NCBI GenBank assembly: GCA_022750155.1 | Contig: JAKIWG010000001.1 | Span: 145,138 to 209,137, forward strand | From: Thermoplasmata archaeon | GTDB taxonomy: Archaea > Thermoplasmatota > Thermoplasmata > Lutacidiplasmatales > UBA184 | Length of the DNA: 64,000 bases | Reading direction: 5' to 3' | Shown: positions 41,408-49,724 of the stretch, piece by piece | Position numbering within the stretch: position 1 is the stretch's first letter | How the letters are laid out: each line of letters begins with the position of its first letter | Made by a program: the position numbers and the translations under genes | Notes under the pieces: generated by a model | What the model saw: the letters and a program-made list of their open reading frames with translations, nothing else | Database searches by the model: none | What the model was told of the DNA's origin: nothing

Positions 41408-42619
41408 ATGGCCGTCGAAACGGCCAGGTTCGCCCACTGCATCGCGCGCCGGCCCGTAGAGTACCGGGCGAAATCGCCGTTCCGTCCGTCGATCTCGGCC
41501 CCCCTCGACTTCGCGGTCCGGGTCGGGGAGCTCTACACGCTCGACCACGAGCTCGACCGGGCGGTCCTCCGTGACGGGGACTACGCGTATCTCGTGGGCG
41601 AGGAGCTCGACGCCGAGCCGGGGCCGATGCGGGTGCTCGACGCGGGGGCCGTAGAGACGACGGGAGCCCCCCATGCCGCGGGGTCGACCGAACGCTCCAC
41701 GCGGCGCAATCAGCTCCGCCGCCAGTCCGCCCTCAACCACGCTCGACTGGAGGCCGAGTCGGCGGGGTTCCGACCCCCCTGGACCGTCGACCTCCTCCAG
41801 GACGTCCACGCGACGCTCCAGCAAGGGCTCGGGAACGGGATCCCCTCCGGAGAGCTGCGGCGCAGTTCGTTCTCCGCGACGGACCCGGAGGGCGAACCGG
41901 TGTTCCACGCCTGTCCTCCGGACCGTATCCGGGGGGACCTGCAGGCCGTGCTGGACTGGGTCGACCGGTACGGCGCCCTCTACCACCCGCTGATCCCGGC
42001 CACGGTGCTGTTCCAGGCGCTCTTCAGCATCCGCCCGTTCCCGAGCGGGAGCGTGAGCGTGGGGCGCTCCGTCGCTCTGCTCTACCTACGGCACCACGGG
42101 CTACCCAACGTGGCGATGGCTCCGGTGGCGACCGTCAGCCTCGCCTCCCCCGAACTCGCGATGCGGCTCCTCCTCTGGACCGAGGCCACGGGTTCCTACA
42201 CGGAGCTCCTCGACCACCACCTCGACTCCGTCCTGCAAGCCTACGCGATCGCGAACCGGCGGTGGCTGGGCGAGTCGGTGCGCTCCGAGCAGCTCGAGGA
42301 GGTCCAGCTGCGCCTCGTAGCGCGCGCGCGCCGGGCGCCCGGGTGGTTCTCCGCGCGCGACGCCATGCAATGGGTCGGCGCGCGCAGCGACCAGACCATC
42401 CTCCGACACCTCAACGAACTCGTGGGCCGGGGGATCCTCGAGTCGCTCGGACGGACCCGCGGCAAGCGGTTCCGCGTCGTCGCGCGGGCCACCGCCCCGC
42501 CGGTCCCCACGTCTCGCTACCCCTCGGATCGGATCGATTCGGACGGGACGGGGACCACGGAGTCGCAGCCCACGGCGCGCCACCGCCGTTCGACTCCGAG
42601 CCTGGGGTCCCCTCCGTGA
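41408..42619 (+). CDS. Fic-fold protein with degenerate active site and C-terminal winged helix
   Basis: 403 residues. The Fic domain is recognisable from about residue 105: NQLRRQSALNHARLEAE, GELRRSSFSATDPEGEPVFHACPP (the flap), YHPLIPATVLFQALFSIRPF and then PSGSVSVGRSVALLYL. Active Fic enzymes carry HPFxDGNGRxxR at the last site; here it reads RPFPSGSVSVGR (209-220), so the catalytic His is Arg and the Mg/phosphate-binding D-G-N-G is lost. AMP transfer is therefore unlikely. Residues about 330-390 (WFSARDAMQWVGARSDQTILRHLNELVGRGIL) form a winged HTH. The protein may work as a regulator or adaptor. The first 100 residues are unassigned. Confidence 0.8.
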   Translation: MAVETARFAHCIARRPVEYRAKSPFRPSISAPLDFAVRVGELYTLDHELDRAVLRDGDYAYLVGEELDAEPGPMRVLDAGAVETTGAPHAAGSTERSTRRNQLRRQSALNHARLEAESAGFRPPWTVDLLQDVHATLQQGLGNGIPSGELRRSSFSATDPEGEPVFHACPPDRIRGDLQAVLDWVDRYGALYHPLIPATVLFQALFSIRPFPSGSVSVGRSVALLYLRHHGLPNVAMAPVATVSLASPELAMRLLLWTEATGSYTELLDHHLDSVLQAYAIANRRWLGESVRSEQLEEVQLRLVARARRAPGWFSARDAMQWVGARSDQTILRHLNELVGRGILESLGRTRGKRFRVVARATAPPVPTSRYPSDRIDSDGTGTTESQPTARHRRSTPSLGSPP

Positions 42620-42652
42620 GACCCGTGCCCGAACGGGTGGCGCCCGTTCGGG

Positions 42653-42877
42653 TCAGAGAGGCCGCTTCGGTCGGGCGTCCACGCGGATCGCACCGGAGTG
42701 GGGATCGAGGTACCAGCGGACCTCGTCTCCCGCACAGAGCCCGAGGCTCGCGGCGATGACCTGGGGGATGGTGACGCGCAGCGAGTCGGATCCCCGCGAG
42801 GCTCGGACCGCTCGGCTGACGAACGGTGTTTCCTGTGCTACGGCGCTCACGGGCGTGGACAGCCCCGACGGAGCCAT
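42653..42877 (-). CDS. AbrB/SpoVT-like DNA-binding protein
   Basis: 74 residues from an internal ATG; the frame extends further upstream without homology. The swapped-hairpin motif is SLRVTIPQVIAASLGLCAGDEVRWYL, followed by a strand and a basic end (IRVDARPKRPL). This is a lone AbrB-type regulator with no PIN or other toxin gene next to it. It ends 33 bases from the convergent Fic-fold gene; because Fic toxins usually pair with small antitoxins, a functional link was considered, but the opposite orientation argues against an operon. Confidence 0.7.
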   Translation of the reverse strand: MAPSGLSTPVSAVAQETPFVSRAVRASRGSDSLRVTIPQVIAASLGLCAGDEVRWYLDPHSGAIRVDARPKRPL

Positions 42878-43086
42878 AACCTGCGGGGGAAGGAGCGGGA
42901 GGAGCGGGTAGTCGCTACCCCTGCCGACCACGGCACCCTGGGGCCGTCGGCATCGGCCCCGGCAGGGCGAGCCGTTCGGAGGCTCGCGGTCGCACATCCC
43001 GTCGAACCGCGCACGGAAGGTGCTTACCAGTCGCTCGTTACGCGGCTATCTACCCGCCGGGGACTGGAGGCGGCGACCCCGAAGGC

Positions 43087-44754
43087 ATGTGGTCGGTGAT
43101 GATGACGAGACCCCGGTCCCCTGTTCCCACGGTTTCGGAGGCTCCAGCACCCGGGCCGGGGCCGGTGGGGGCCGTGGGCGACCGGATCCGCCTGCCCGCC
43201 GGCGTCGGCCTGGCGACGGAACCGATACTCACTCCGGAGGCCCTCGAATTCCTCGCGACGATGGCCCGGCGATTCCGCCCGCGGTGCGCCCGCCTGCTGT
43301 GGGAACGAAAGGTCCTCGCCGATCTGCGGGAGCCCTCGGGCAGCGGCCCCACGGCCGAAGGCCGCGCGATCCGGGAGGCGGACTGGACGGTCCCGCCGGC
43401 GCCCCCGGGGCTCGAAACCCGCCAGGTGGAGATCGTCGGCGAGCCTGCCGCGAGGGCGATCGTCCGGGGTCTGAACTCGAAGGCGGACGTCTTCGTGGCG
43501 GACTTTGACGACCTTCACGCCCCGATGTGGGGGGTCACTCTTCACGGCCAGTGGAACCTGGCCCGCGCGGTGCGGCGGTCGCTGGAGTACCTCGCGCACC
43601 ACGGGGAGCGGTTCCGGGTCGTCAGCCGCCCCGCGACGATCATGGTGCGCCCGCGAGCGTGGCACGTCGCCGAACCCGGCCTGACGGTCGACGATCGACC
43701 CGTGCCGGCGGGGCTGTTTGACGCGGGCCTGTACCTCTTCCACAACGCTCGGGAACTCGTGCGGTGCGGCACCGGGCCGTACTTCTACCTCTCGAAGCTC
43801 GAGCACTACCCGGAAGCCGCGCTCTGGGACGAGGTGTTCACCTTCGCCGAGGGAAGCCTCGGGCTGGCGAGGGGCACGGTCCGGGCCACCGCGGTGATCG
43901 AGACGGTCACGGCGGCGTCGGAGATGGATGAGATCCTGTTCGCCCTGCGGCCCCACAGCGCCGGACTCGCCTTCCACCAGCTCGGGCTCACGTTCAGCCA
44001 GCTGAAGCGGTCCGCCCGCTCACTCGGATCTCCGGAGCCGGGGGACCCGGTGTTCTCGGGGGGCGCCGAGTTCCTCGGCGACACCGCGCGCAGGGTCGTC
44101 CGGACCAGCCATCGCCGTGGGGCCCCGGCGTTGAACGCGTCCCCCGTGCATCTCCTCGACCTGGAGATCGGCGGTCCCAGCCGCCCGGAGATCGCCTCCG
44201 AGCTCGCCGAGAAAGTGCGGGACGTGCGCACGGGGTTCGACGGGTGCTGGGTGGGGAACCCGGCAGCCGTCCCCGTGGTGCGGAAGTTCTTCGAGGCGCG
44301 CTCGAGCGCGGTGGCGTTGGCGATCAGCTCCGGAGTCTCCGGCGACCCGGTGGCGGGCGATTACGAACGGGTCGGGAGCCTCGTGGCTCCGGGGTTCACC
44401 CCTCGGACCGCCGTTCGTGCGAGCCTTCGATTCCTCGAGGCTCGGTACCGGGGAGCCGGCTCGGTCGTCGTGGATCATGTGCTCCAGTCGGAGTCGAACG
44501 TCGAGGTCGCGCGGACCCGGCTGTGGCTGTGGACCCATCCGGGATCGATCAGCGGTTCGACCGACCCCGACCGGGCCGCCGAGCTGAGGGTGATCCTCGG
44601 CGAGGAGCGCGCGGAGCTCCGCCAGGAGGCGGCGACGGACCCATCGAGGCTCCTCGGCGTCGACAGCGCTGCCCGCGCCGTCGACCGCCTCACGCTCGGA
44701 GCAGAGATCGTCGAGTACCTGACCCGGGACACCGAGTCGGACGCCACCTCCTGA
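43087..44754 (+). CDS. malate synthase-like protein lacking key catalytic residues
   Basis: 555 residues with the malate synthase A fold throughout: VFVADFDDLHAPMWG, GQWNLARAV, RPRAWHVAEPG (Arg190), GPYFYLSKLEHYPEA, GTVRATAVIETVTAASEMDEIL (Mg ligand Glu272), then HSAGLAFHQLGLTFSQLK. In true enzymes the last segment is H-AGLN-GRWDY-FS with the second Mg ligand Asp; here GRWDY is HQLGL. The catalytic-base motif MEDAATAE is replaced by LQSESNVE (466-473). The PMTVPFM/GGMAAFIP region is also changed. So glyoxylate plus acetyl-CoA condensation is doubtful. It may act on another acyl-CoA or be a pseudoenzyme. No isocitrate lyase is in the window. Confidence 0.75.
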   Translation: MWSVMMTRPRSPVPTVSEAPAPGPGPVGAVGDRIRLPAGVGLATEPILTPEALEFLATMARRFRPRCARLLWERKVLADLREPSGSGPTAEGRAIREADWTVPPAPPGLETRQVEIVGEPAARAIVRGLNSKADVFVADFDDLHAPMWGVTLHGQWNLARAVRRSLEYLAHHGERFRVVSRPATIMVRPRAWHVAEPGLTVDDRPVPAGLFDAGLYLFHNARELVRCGTGPYFYLSKLEHYPEAALWDEVFTFAEGSLGLARGTVRATAVIETVTAASEMDEILFALRPHSAGLAFHQLGLTFSQLKRSARSLGSPEPGDPVFSGGAEFLGDTARRVVRTSHRRGAPALNASPVHLLDLEIGGPSRPEIASELAEKVRDVRTGFDGCWVGNPAAVPVVRKFFEARSSAVALAISSGVSGDPVAGDYERVGSLVAPGFTPRTAVRASLRFLEARYRGAGSVVVDHVLQSESNVEVARTRLWLWTHPGSISGSTDPDRAAELRVILGEERAELRQEAATDPSRLLGVDSAARAVDRLTLGAEIVEYLTRDTESDATS

Positions 44755-44887
44755 GACCGTCGGCCGAGGCCCGCGGCACGCCCGCTGCGGCCTGGGCAGC
44801 GGGGGAGTCATCGAATCAGAAGAGCCTTTCTCGGAGGTTAGGGCCCCTATGTAAGCCGTTCCGGGATGAAGATTCAGGTACCCGCGG

Positions 44888-46459
44888 ATGAGGTGCAGGT
44901 CGCAGGACATCCAGGATTCTTCGGGGGCGTTCCGCCCCCCGAGGGGATCCCGGCGGACGAGGTCGAGGGTCTGGCTGGCGCTGCTGGTCGCCGCCGGTCT
45001 CACGCTCCCCCTCGCCCCGTGGGCCTCCGGGGGACCGAGCCCGTCGGCGAGCGGCGTCCAGCTCTCGGTCACGGCGTCCGGCCCGGGAGCGATCGCTCTC
45101 AGTTGGTCGGTCTCGGCGACGCTCCTCCTGGCTTTCGACCACTACGAGGTGTTCCGGTCGACCGTCGGCTCGACCGGTCCGTGGGCGCCGCTGCAAACCC
45201 TGCGCAACGCTACGGACATGTCGTTCTATTGGGAGGGGCTGACCCCCGGAACCTCCTACTGGTGGGAGGTCGGGCTGTTCGACAGCCTGGGCGGGAACAC
45301 CAGCTCGAACATCGTCGAGCACACCCAACCCGGCGTGGCCGCGCTGACCGGTTCCCGAAGCGGCTCGACCTCCGCCAACCTCTCGTGGACGAACTCGGCC
45401 TCGTACGGTCCCGGGCTCGCCTTCTCCTCGTACACGATCGAGATGGCGGTCGACAACGGCACCTACTCGGCCAGCGCGCCGCTCCGCAGCGAGTCGGTGC
45501 GATCGGCCGTCGCGACGTCACTTCGGGGTGGGGCCTGGTACGACGTCTACGTCGTCACCGCCGAGGGGTGTTCGGGGGCGGCCAACTGCCCCTCGTTTCC
45601 GCAATCTTCGCTGACCGACTCCAACGTCGTGGCGTTCGCCATGCCGTGGCCGCTCACCGCGCAGGTCACCTCCGCCTCCTCCACCCTGACCCCCGGGGGA
45701 GTCGGCACCTTCGCGTGCGCGGGCTCGGGGGGGGTGGCCCCTCTCAAGATCACCTGGAAGTTCGGGGACGGGACGGGGGCCGCAGGCACGCCGGTCACTC
45801 ACGCGTTCCAAGCCGCCGGCACCTATACGGTCGCCTGCACGGTGAGGGATGCCATCGGCTCCCGGGCGCTCGCTTCCACGAACGTCTCCGTCAGCGCCGC
45901 CGGAACCGGGGGAAACGCGTCTGGGAACGGTAGCGGCACCGGCTCAGGCTCGGGCAATGGCTCCTCGGGCAGCAACGGAACGGGCGCGAACGGGACCCTC
46001 CCCGGGGGCAGGGGTCGTGGTTCCGGTGGATCGGGCGGTCTCCCCGGTTCGTCGCCCACGTCCTCCGCCTCCCCGATCATGCCCGCCCTTGAGGGGTTCC
46101 TCCTCGTGGCGTTCGTCGCGGCGGTCATCGGGCTTTCGATCATCGTGGCCCGCCGAGGCGCAGGAGTCCGAGCGGCCCTCGGGCCGAGGGCGTCTCGCCG
46201 TTTCGGATCTCTGCCTCCTTCGGCCCCAGGGACCACGACTCCGCCGCCGGGGGCCATCGGCAAGGTCACCGTCGCGGCGCCGTCCGGTCCACCTTCGGGC
46301 GTACCAGGGGATTCCGCGGTGCGGCGTCCGTCCCGGGGCGTTCCGGCCCACCGCCCTCCGGGGACGGCGGCCGCCCCCACGACGGCTCCATCCCGGACCC
46401 CCCGGGACCTCGACGAGCTACTGGACGAGCTCGAGGGGACGGGCTCCCGTTCCTCCTAG
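44888..46459 (+). CDS. surface protein with fibronectin type III and PKD domains
   Basis: 523 residues. Arg-rich start and signal helix (VWLALLVAAGLTLPLAPWASGG), then two Fn3-like domains (about residues 55-145 with FDHYEVFRST and LTPGTSYWWEVGLFD, and 150-250 with ANLSWTNS and WYDVYVVTAEG), a PKD domain (about 262-338: ITWKFGDGTGAAGTPVTHAFQAAGTYTV), a Gly/Ser/Asn-rich linker with many sequons, a membrane helix near 398-420 (FLLVAFVAAVIGLSIIVA) and a cytoplasmic Pro-rich tail. This is the plan of an archaeal adhesin or envelope protein anchored at its C terminus. A cctatgtaa TATA-like element lies about 41 bases before the ATG. Confidence 0.82.
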   Translation: MRCRSQDIQDSSGAFRPPRGSRRTRSRVWLALLVAAGLTLPLAPWASGGPSPSASGVQLSVTASGPGAIALSWSVSATLLLAFDHYEVFRSTVGSTGPWAPLQTLRNATDMSFYWEGLTPGTSYWWEVGLFDSLGGNTSSNIVEHTQPGVAALTGSRSGSTSANLSWTNSASYGPGLAFSSYTIEMAVDNGTYSASAPLRSESVRSAVATSLRGGAWYDVYVVTAEGCSGAANCPSFPQSSLTDSNVVAFAMPWPLTAQVTSASSTLTPGGVGTFACAGSGGVAPLKITWKFGDGTGAAGTPVTHAFQAAGTYTVACTVRDAIGSRALASTNVSVSAAGTGGNASGNGSGTGSGSGNGSSGSNGTGANGTLPGGRGRGSGGSGGLPGSSPTSSASPIMPALEGFLLVAFVAAVIGLSIIVARRGAGVRAALGPRASRRFGSLPPSAPGTTTPPPGAIGKVTVAAPSGPPSGVPGDSAVRRPSRGVPAHRPPGTAAAPTTAPSRTPRDLDELLDELEGTGSRSS

Positions 46460-46591
46460 GGCACGGCGGGTCGGCTCGCCGCCGTGACCGCCTCTCGAGT
46501 TCCTGGGAGCGTCCCACGCCCTCTTCCCAGATGGTTACGAGGTCACCTCCCACCATTAGTCACGGCCGTGGGCTCGACGGCTAGGACGCGT

Positions 46592-47317
46592 ATGGCCGGG
46601 GCCGAATTCCTACGGATGGCGCAGCCCACCCACCTGGTACTCCGCTCCATCGACCCGGCGGCGTCCAACCTGGTGGGACTTGCCCTGGTCTCGGCCGCGT
46701 CGACCGGTTTCGCCCTCCTGGAGATACGCGAGCACCCCGCCGCGCCCGGCGGCTGGGAGTCGCCCTGGAGCCGGCTGGTGCCCGACGACCGCCACATGAT
46801 CAGCTTCGCCCCGGCCCGGCATCCCGAGCATGCCACGCCCGGGCTCGAGGGGAGTTGGCCGATCTTCCGCGCCGACCAGCCCGATCGCCCGATTTCCTAC
46901 CTGCCGGAGTTCCTTGCCTCGCCCGAGGCCTCCGGCCAGGCGCTCCGTCACCGGCTGGCGATTCCGAAGCCCGCGACGATCCTGATCGTGAACGGGGGCT
47001 TGGTCGCCCGCCGGTTCCCGGACGACCCGACGCTCACGGGGCGGCTCATGAGCGTCCAGAAGCAGTTCGGGCACTCGGTGGTCCTCGCCGCCGATGAGAC
47101 CCATCGCCGGGACTACAGCGTGTTCGACTACCTGTTCGATGTGCTTCCGTCGGGAGCGGGGTGGGGCTCGACCCGGGTCCGTTGCGCGAGGGCTCCTAGT
47201 TCGGCCCTCATGCGCGCGGGGGACGAGTTCACCCTGAACGAAGTCGGCGGGTTCGAAGCGCTCGCCGAGCGTTGGCGCGGCTCCCAGGCCGGAACTGCAG
47301 AGCCCCCCTCGTCGTGA
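46592..47317 (+). CDS. conserved-looking hypothetical protein
   Basis: 241 residues from MAGAEFLRMAQPTH; 36 upstream codons are open but Arg/Pro-rich. No signal peptide or membrane helix. The sequence has alternating strand and helix segments: THLVLRSIDPA, GLALVSAASTGFALLEI, ATILIVNGGLVARRFPDD and SVVLAADETHRRDYSVFDYLFDVL. The pattern suggests a soluble alpha/beta fold, but no catalytic or binding motif was recognised. It follows the Fn3/PKD surface-protein gene on the same strand after 132 bases and converges on surface-protein member D. Confidence 0.6.
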   Translation: MAGAEFLRMAQPTHLVLRSIDPAASNLVGLALVSAASTGFALLEIREHPAAPGGWESPWSRLVPDDRHMISFAPARHPEHATPGLEGSWPIFRADQPDRPISYLPEFLASPEASGQALRHRLAIPKPATILIVNGGLVARRFPDDPTLTGRLMSVQKQFGHSVVLAADETHRRDYSVFDYLFDVLPSGAGWGSTRVRCARAPSSALMRAGDEFTLNEVGGFEALAERWRGSQAGTAEPPSS

Positions 47318-47380
47318 GGGCGGCACGGAGCGTGCGCGCCTCGCGACGTGCCGCTGCGCGCGCAGGGCGCCCCCGAACGG

Positions 47381-48595
47381 CTAGGCGAACCTCGCCGTCA
47401 GGTTGCCCCAAGCGCTGATCGTCGCGTTCGAGGTCATGGACCCGGAACGTCCGACCCAGACTCCGGCGCTCCGCGTCCACCCCTGGAACGCCTTGCCGGA
47501 ACATGCCGAGACCCCGATCGGGATCCCGTTGACCGAGGGCCGGACGCGGAGCACCGAGCCGCTCGCGTAGGCGGTCCCGTTGAATCGGACCGGTCCGCAT
47601 CGCGAAGGCGATGCCGTGAGGGTGACGTTCGCCCAGGGTGCGTAGACGGCGTGCAGGCTGATGCTGTAGAGGAGCGACAGGCAGTAGTCCCGGACGTGGT
47701 CGAGGAGCGTGGCGGGCGCGAGGGGGGCACGGTACGGGAGGATCCAGACCGAGACCGCGTCGGGGGTGCTGTTCCCCGGACCGGTCGTCGTCTCGTCGTT
47801 GCGGAAGGCCCGCCCGGTGGAGGCGTACTCCAGCACGCTGTGGAAGATCGTCCCGGAGGTCGCGCCGGTGAGGTACGCCGTGAACTGGCTCCCGATCGCG
47901 GGCGAATTGTTCGAGTTCGAGACCAGCCGGACGTAGGGCGCCGGGTAGAAGGAGGACGGGTGGGGACCCGTGGTCGATACGTGGCTCCATGGGCTGGTGA
48001 CCGTCGTGCCGTTCCCTCCGAACGTCACGCTCCAGTCCCACCGGAAGACGATGGTGGCGGTCTGGTACGACGCGTTGGCCATGATCGCGAGCAGCTCGCT
48101 CGTCATCCGCGCTGGAGCGGCCGCGAACCGGACCGCACCAGAGATCGATGAAGTGTGGGTCGCGATTGAGCCGCTCGACCAAGCGGTCCCGTTCAGCCGG
48201 ACCGTCCGGGGTGCGAGGAACGAATCGAACGAGGAGCCGTTCGCGAGAGGGAATTTCGCGGTGAAGCTGGGCACGGTCAGCAGCAGGTTCGCGGTCCTGT
48301 GGGTGACGTTGTGGATCGCGAATTCATAGCTCACCGAGAGCGCGTCGCCTCGCGACAAGGCGAACGATGGGCTGGGGAGGAGGACGTCCCTCGCCGACCC
48401 GATATCGGTGGCGTTGAACGGACAGGTCGAGGGGTACTGCCGGTCCGGTCCGATCACGGCCAGCCCCGGCGCCGCACTCCCCGCGGCCAGTGGCAGGGTC
48501 GGGAACACCAGTAGCGCCAGCACCGCGGCGAGACCGGGTCGGAATCCGTGGACTGGCAGTCGGCCCCGGAGAACCCCGGCCGGGTGACGTCGCAT
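47381..48595 (-). CDS. secreted surface protein, paralogous family (member D)
   Basis: 404 residues with a signal peptide (GLAAVLALLVFPTLPLAAGSAAPG) and no C-terminal anchor. Family plan: GDALSVSYEFAIHN, LLTVPSFTAKFP, RLNGTAWSSGS, LLAIMANASYQTATIVFRWDW, SPWSHV and FYPAPYVRL. It then carries LLDHVRDYCLSLLYS, related to the VHIHDxC module of members B and C, and PWANVTLTASPSRCGPVRFNG...ACSGKAFQGWTRSAG, the Cys-rich C-terminal module of member B. Sequons are frequent (NAT, NVT, NGS, NGT). The two Cys at the C-terminal module probably form a disulfide outside the cell. Function unknown. Confidence 0.73.
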   Translation of the reverse strand: MRRHPAGVLRGRLPVHGFRPGLAAVLALLVFPTLPLAAGSAAPGLAVIGPDRQYPSTCPFNATDIGSARDVLLPSPSFALSRGDALSVSYEFAIHNVTHRTANLLLTVPSFTAKFPLANGSSFDSFLAPRTVRLNGTAWSSGSIATHTSSISGAVRFAAAPARMTSELLAIMANASYQTATIVFRWDWSVTFGGNGTTVTSPWSHVSTTGPHPSSFYPAPYVRLVSNSNNSPAIGSQFTAYLTGATSGTIFHSVLEYASTGRAFRNDETTTGPGNSTPDAVSVWILPYRAPLAPATLLDHVRDYCLSLLYSISLHAVYAPWANVTLTASPSRCGPVRFNGTAYASGSVLRVRPSVNGIPIGVSACSGKAFQGWTRSAGVWVGRSGSMTSNATISAWGNLTARFA

Positions 48596-48766
48596 GAGGG
48601 GAGAACCGTTCCTCCGCTCTTCTTTCCTCGGGATAGAGGGTTGCTTGCAGGGTAGCAGGTCGCAACGATGTGGCCTGGTGGGGAATGCGAGGGCTCCGGG
48701 GGTGGGCCTTCCCGCCGATTCCGGGCGCCACCCATCGCCGGCACCGAAGGCCGCCGATGAGGCGAC

Positions 48767-49711
48767 TCAGCGGCGGATCCTCTCGAGCGCGGCGCCGACC
48801 ATCAGCGGCAGCAGGACGGTCACGTCGCCTTCGACGGTGGTGTGCCGCGCGTTCGGTTTCACCTTGCCCCACGAGATCGCCTCGCGGGTCCTCGCACCGG
48901 AGAGGCTGCCGTCCCACTCGACGGCCGTCGTGATGTAGAGCGCCGCGTCGAGCCCCCCGCGGAACTGGTTCCACCAGATGGTATGGTGCTTGGAGATCCC
49001 CCCGCCGAGCATGATGGCTCCCGCCCTCTTCGCCTCGAACACGAGGTCGGAGAGCCGTTGCTCGTCGTCGAACAGGTCGAGCGAAAGCCCGCGGTGGGAT
49101 TGCCAGAATAGCCAGAGTTGCGAGCCCACCGCCCCGTCGGTGATCCCGGGGACGAACACCGGAACCCTCCGCTCGAAGGCGGCCCGGCACAGGCTTTCGG
49201 CCCCGGGGCCCTTCCCGAGCGACTCCCCGATCGCCCAGACGAGCTCGCGGGTGGAGAGCGAACGGACGCCCTGCGCCCAGAGCCGCCGAAGCAGCGCCTG
49301 CATCTTCCGCTCGATGACCGTGCCGTAGTTCGCCTCGGGGATCACGAGGTTCCCGAGCCGGTAGAGGCCTTTGCGGTGCAACTCCCGGTCGTCGAGGTCC
49401 CACGCCCCATGGTAGTACGGCTTAAACGAGCGTGCGAGGTCGTGGTCGAGGGTGCCGCACGTCGTGACGACGGCGTCGACGTATCCCCCCGAGACGAGCT
49501 CGTGGAGGACGCCCCGCGAGCCGGTCGCGACGATGTCCGCCGGGAACGAGAGGAAGACCGTCATCTCCTCGTCCGAGAGGATGCGGGCGAGCAGGTCCAC
49601 CCCCTCCGCGACTCCCTTCGCGCTGAACCCCCCGGCCTCCTCCATGCGGCGCATCAGCGTGTCGAGCGACGGGTGGTCGTCGATCCGGATGTCCTTCACC
49701 TTGCGCGGCAC
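48767..49711 (-). CDS. dys: deoxyhypusine synthase
   Basis: 314 residues, the usual archaeal length. It makes the deoxyhypusine residue of translation factor aIF5A from spermidine and NAD. Family features: the Asp/Thr-rich VDAVVTTCGTLDHDLARSF, YGTVIERKM, VPVFVPGITDGAVGSQLW, and the active-site Lys241 in LGGGISKHHTIWW, then YITTAVEWDGSLSGAR at the NAD/spermidine site. It is the third gene of a minus-strand operon, 13 bases after the presenilin-like gene, which itself follows aIF2-beta, so two translation functions are co-transcribed. Confidence 0.95.
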   Translation of the reverse strand: MPRKVKDIRIDDHPSLDTLMRRMEEAGGFSAKGVAEGVDLLARILSDEEMTVFLSFPADIVATGSRGVLHELVSGGYVDAVVTTCGTLDHDLARSFKPYYHGAWDLDDRELHRKGLYRLGNLVIPEANYGTVIERKMQALLRRLWAQGVRSLSTRELVWAIGESLGKGPGAESLCRAAFERRVPVFVPGITDGAVGSQLWLFWQSHRGLSLDLFDDEQRLSDLVFEAKRAGAIMLGGGISKHHTIWWNQFRGGLDAALYITTAVEWDGSLSGARTREAISWGKVKPNARHTTVEGDVTVLLPLMVGAALERIRR

Positions 49712-49724
49712 GCTACGCCCCCTC

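Noticed and set aside
42653-42877. AbrB-like protein as antitoxin of the Fic-fold gene
   Set aside because: The genes converge and do not form an operon, and the Fic motif is inactive, so a toxin-antitoxin pair is unlikely.
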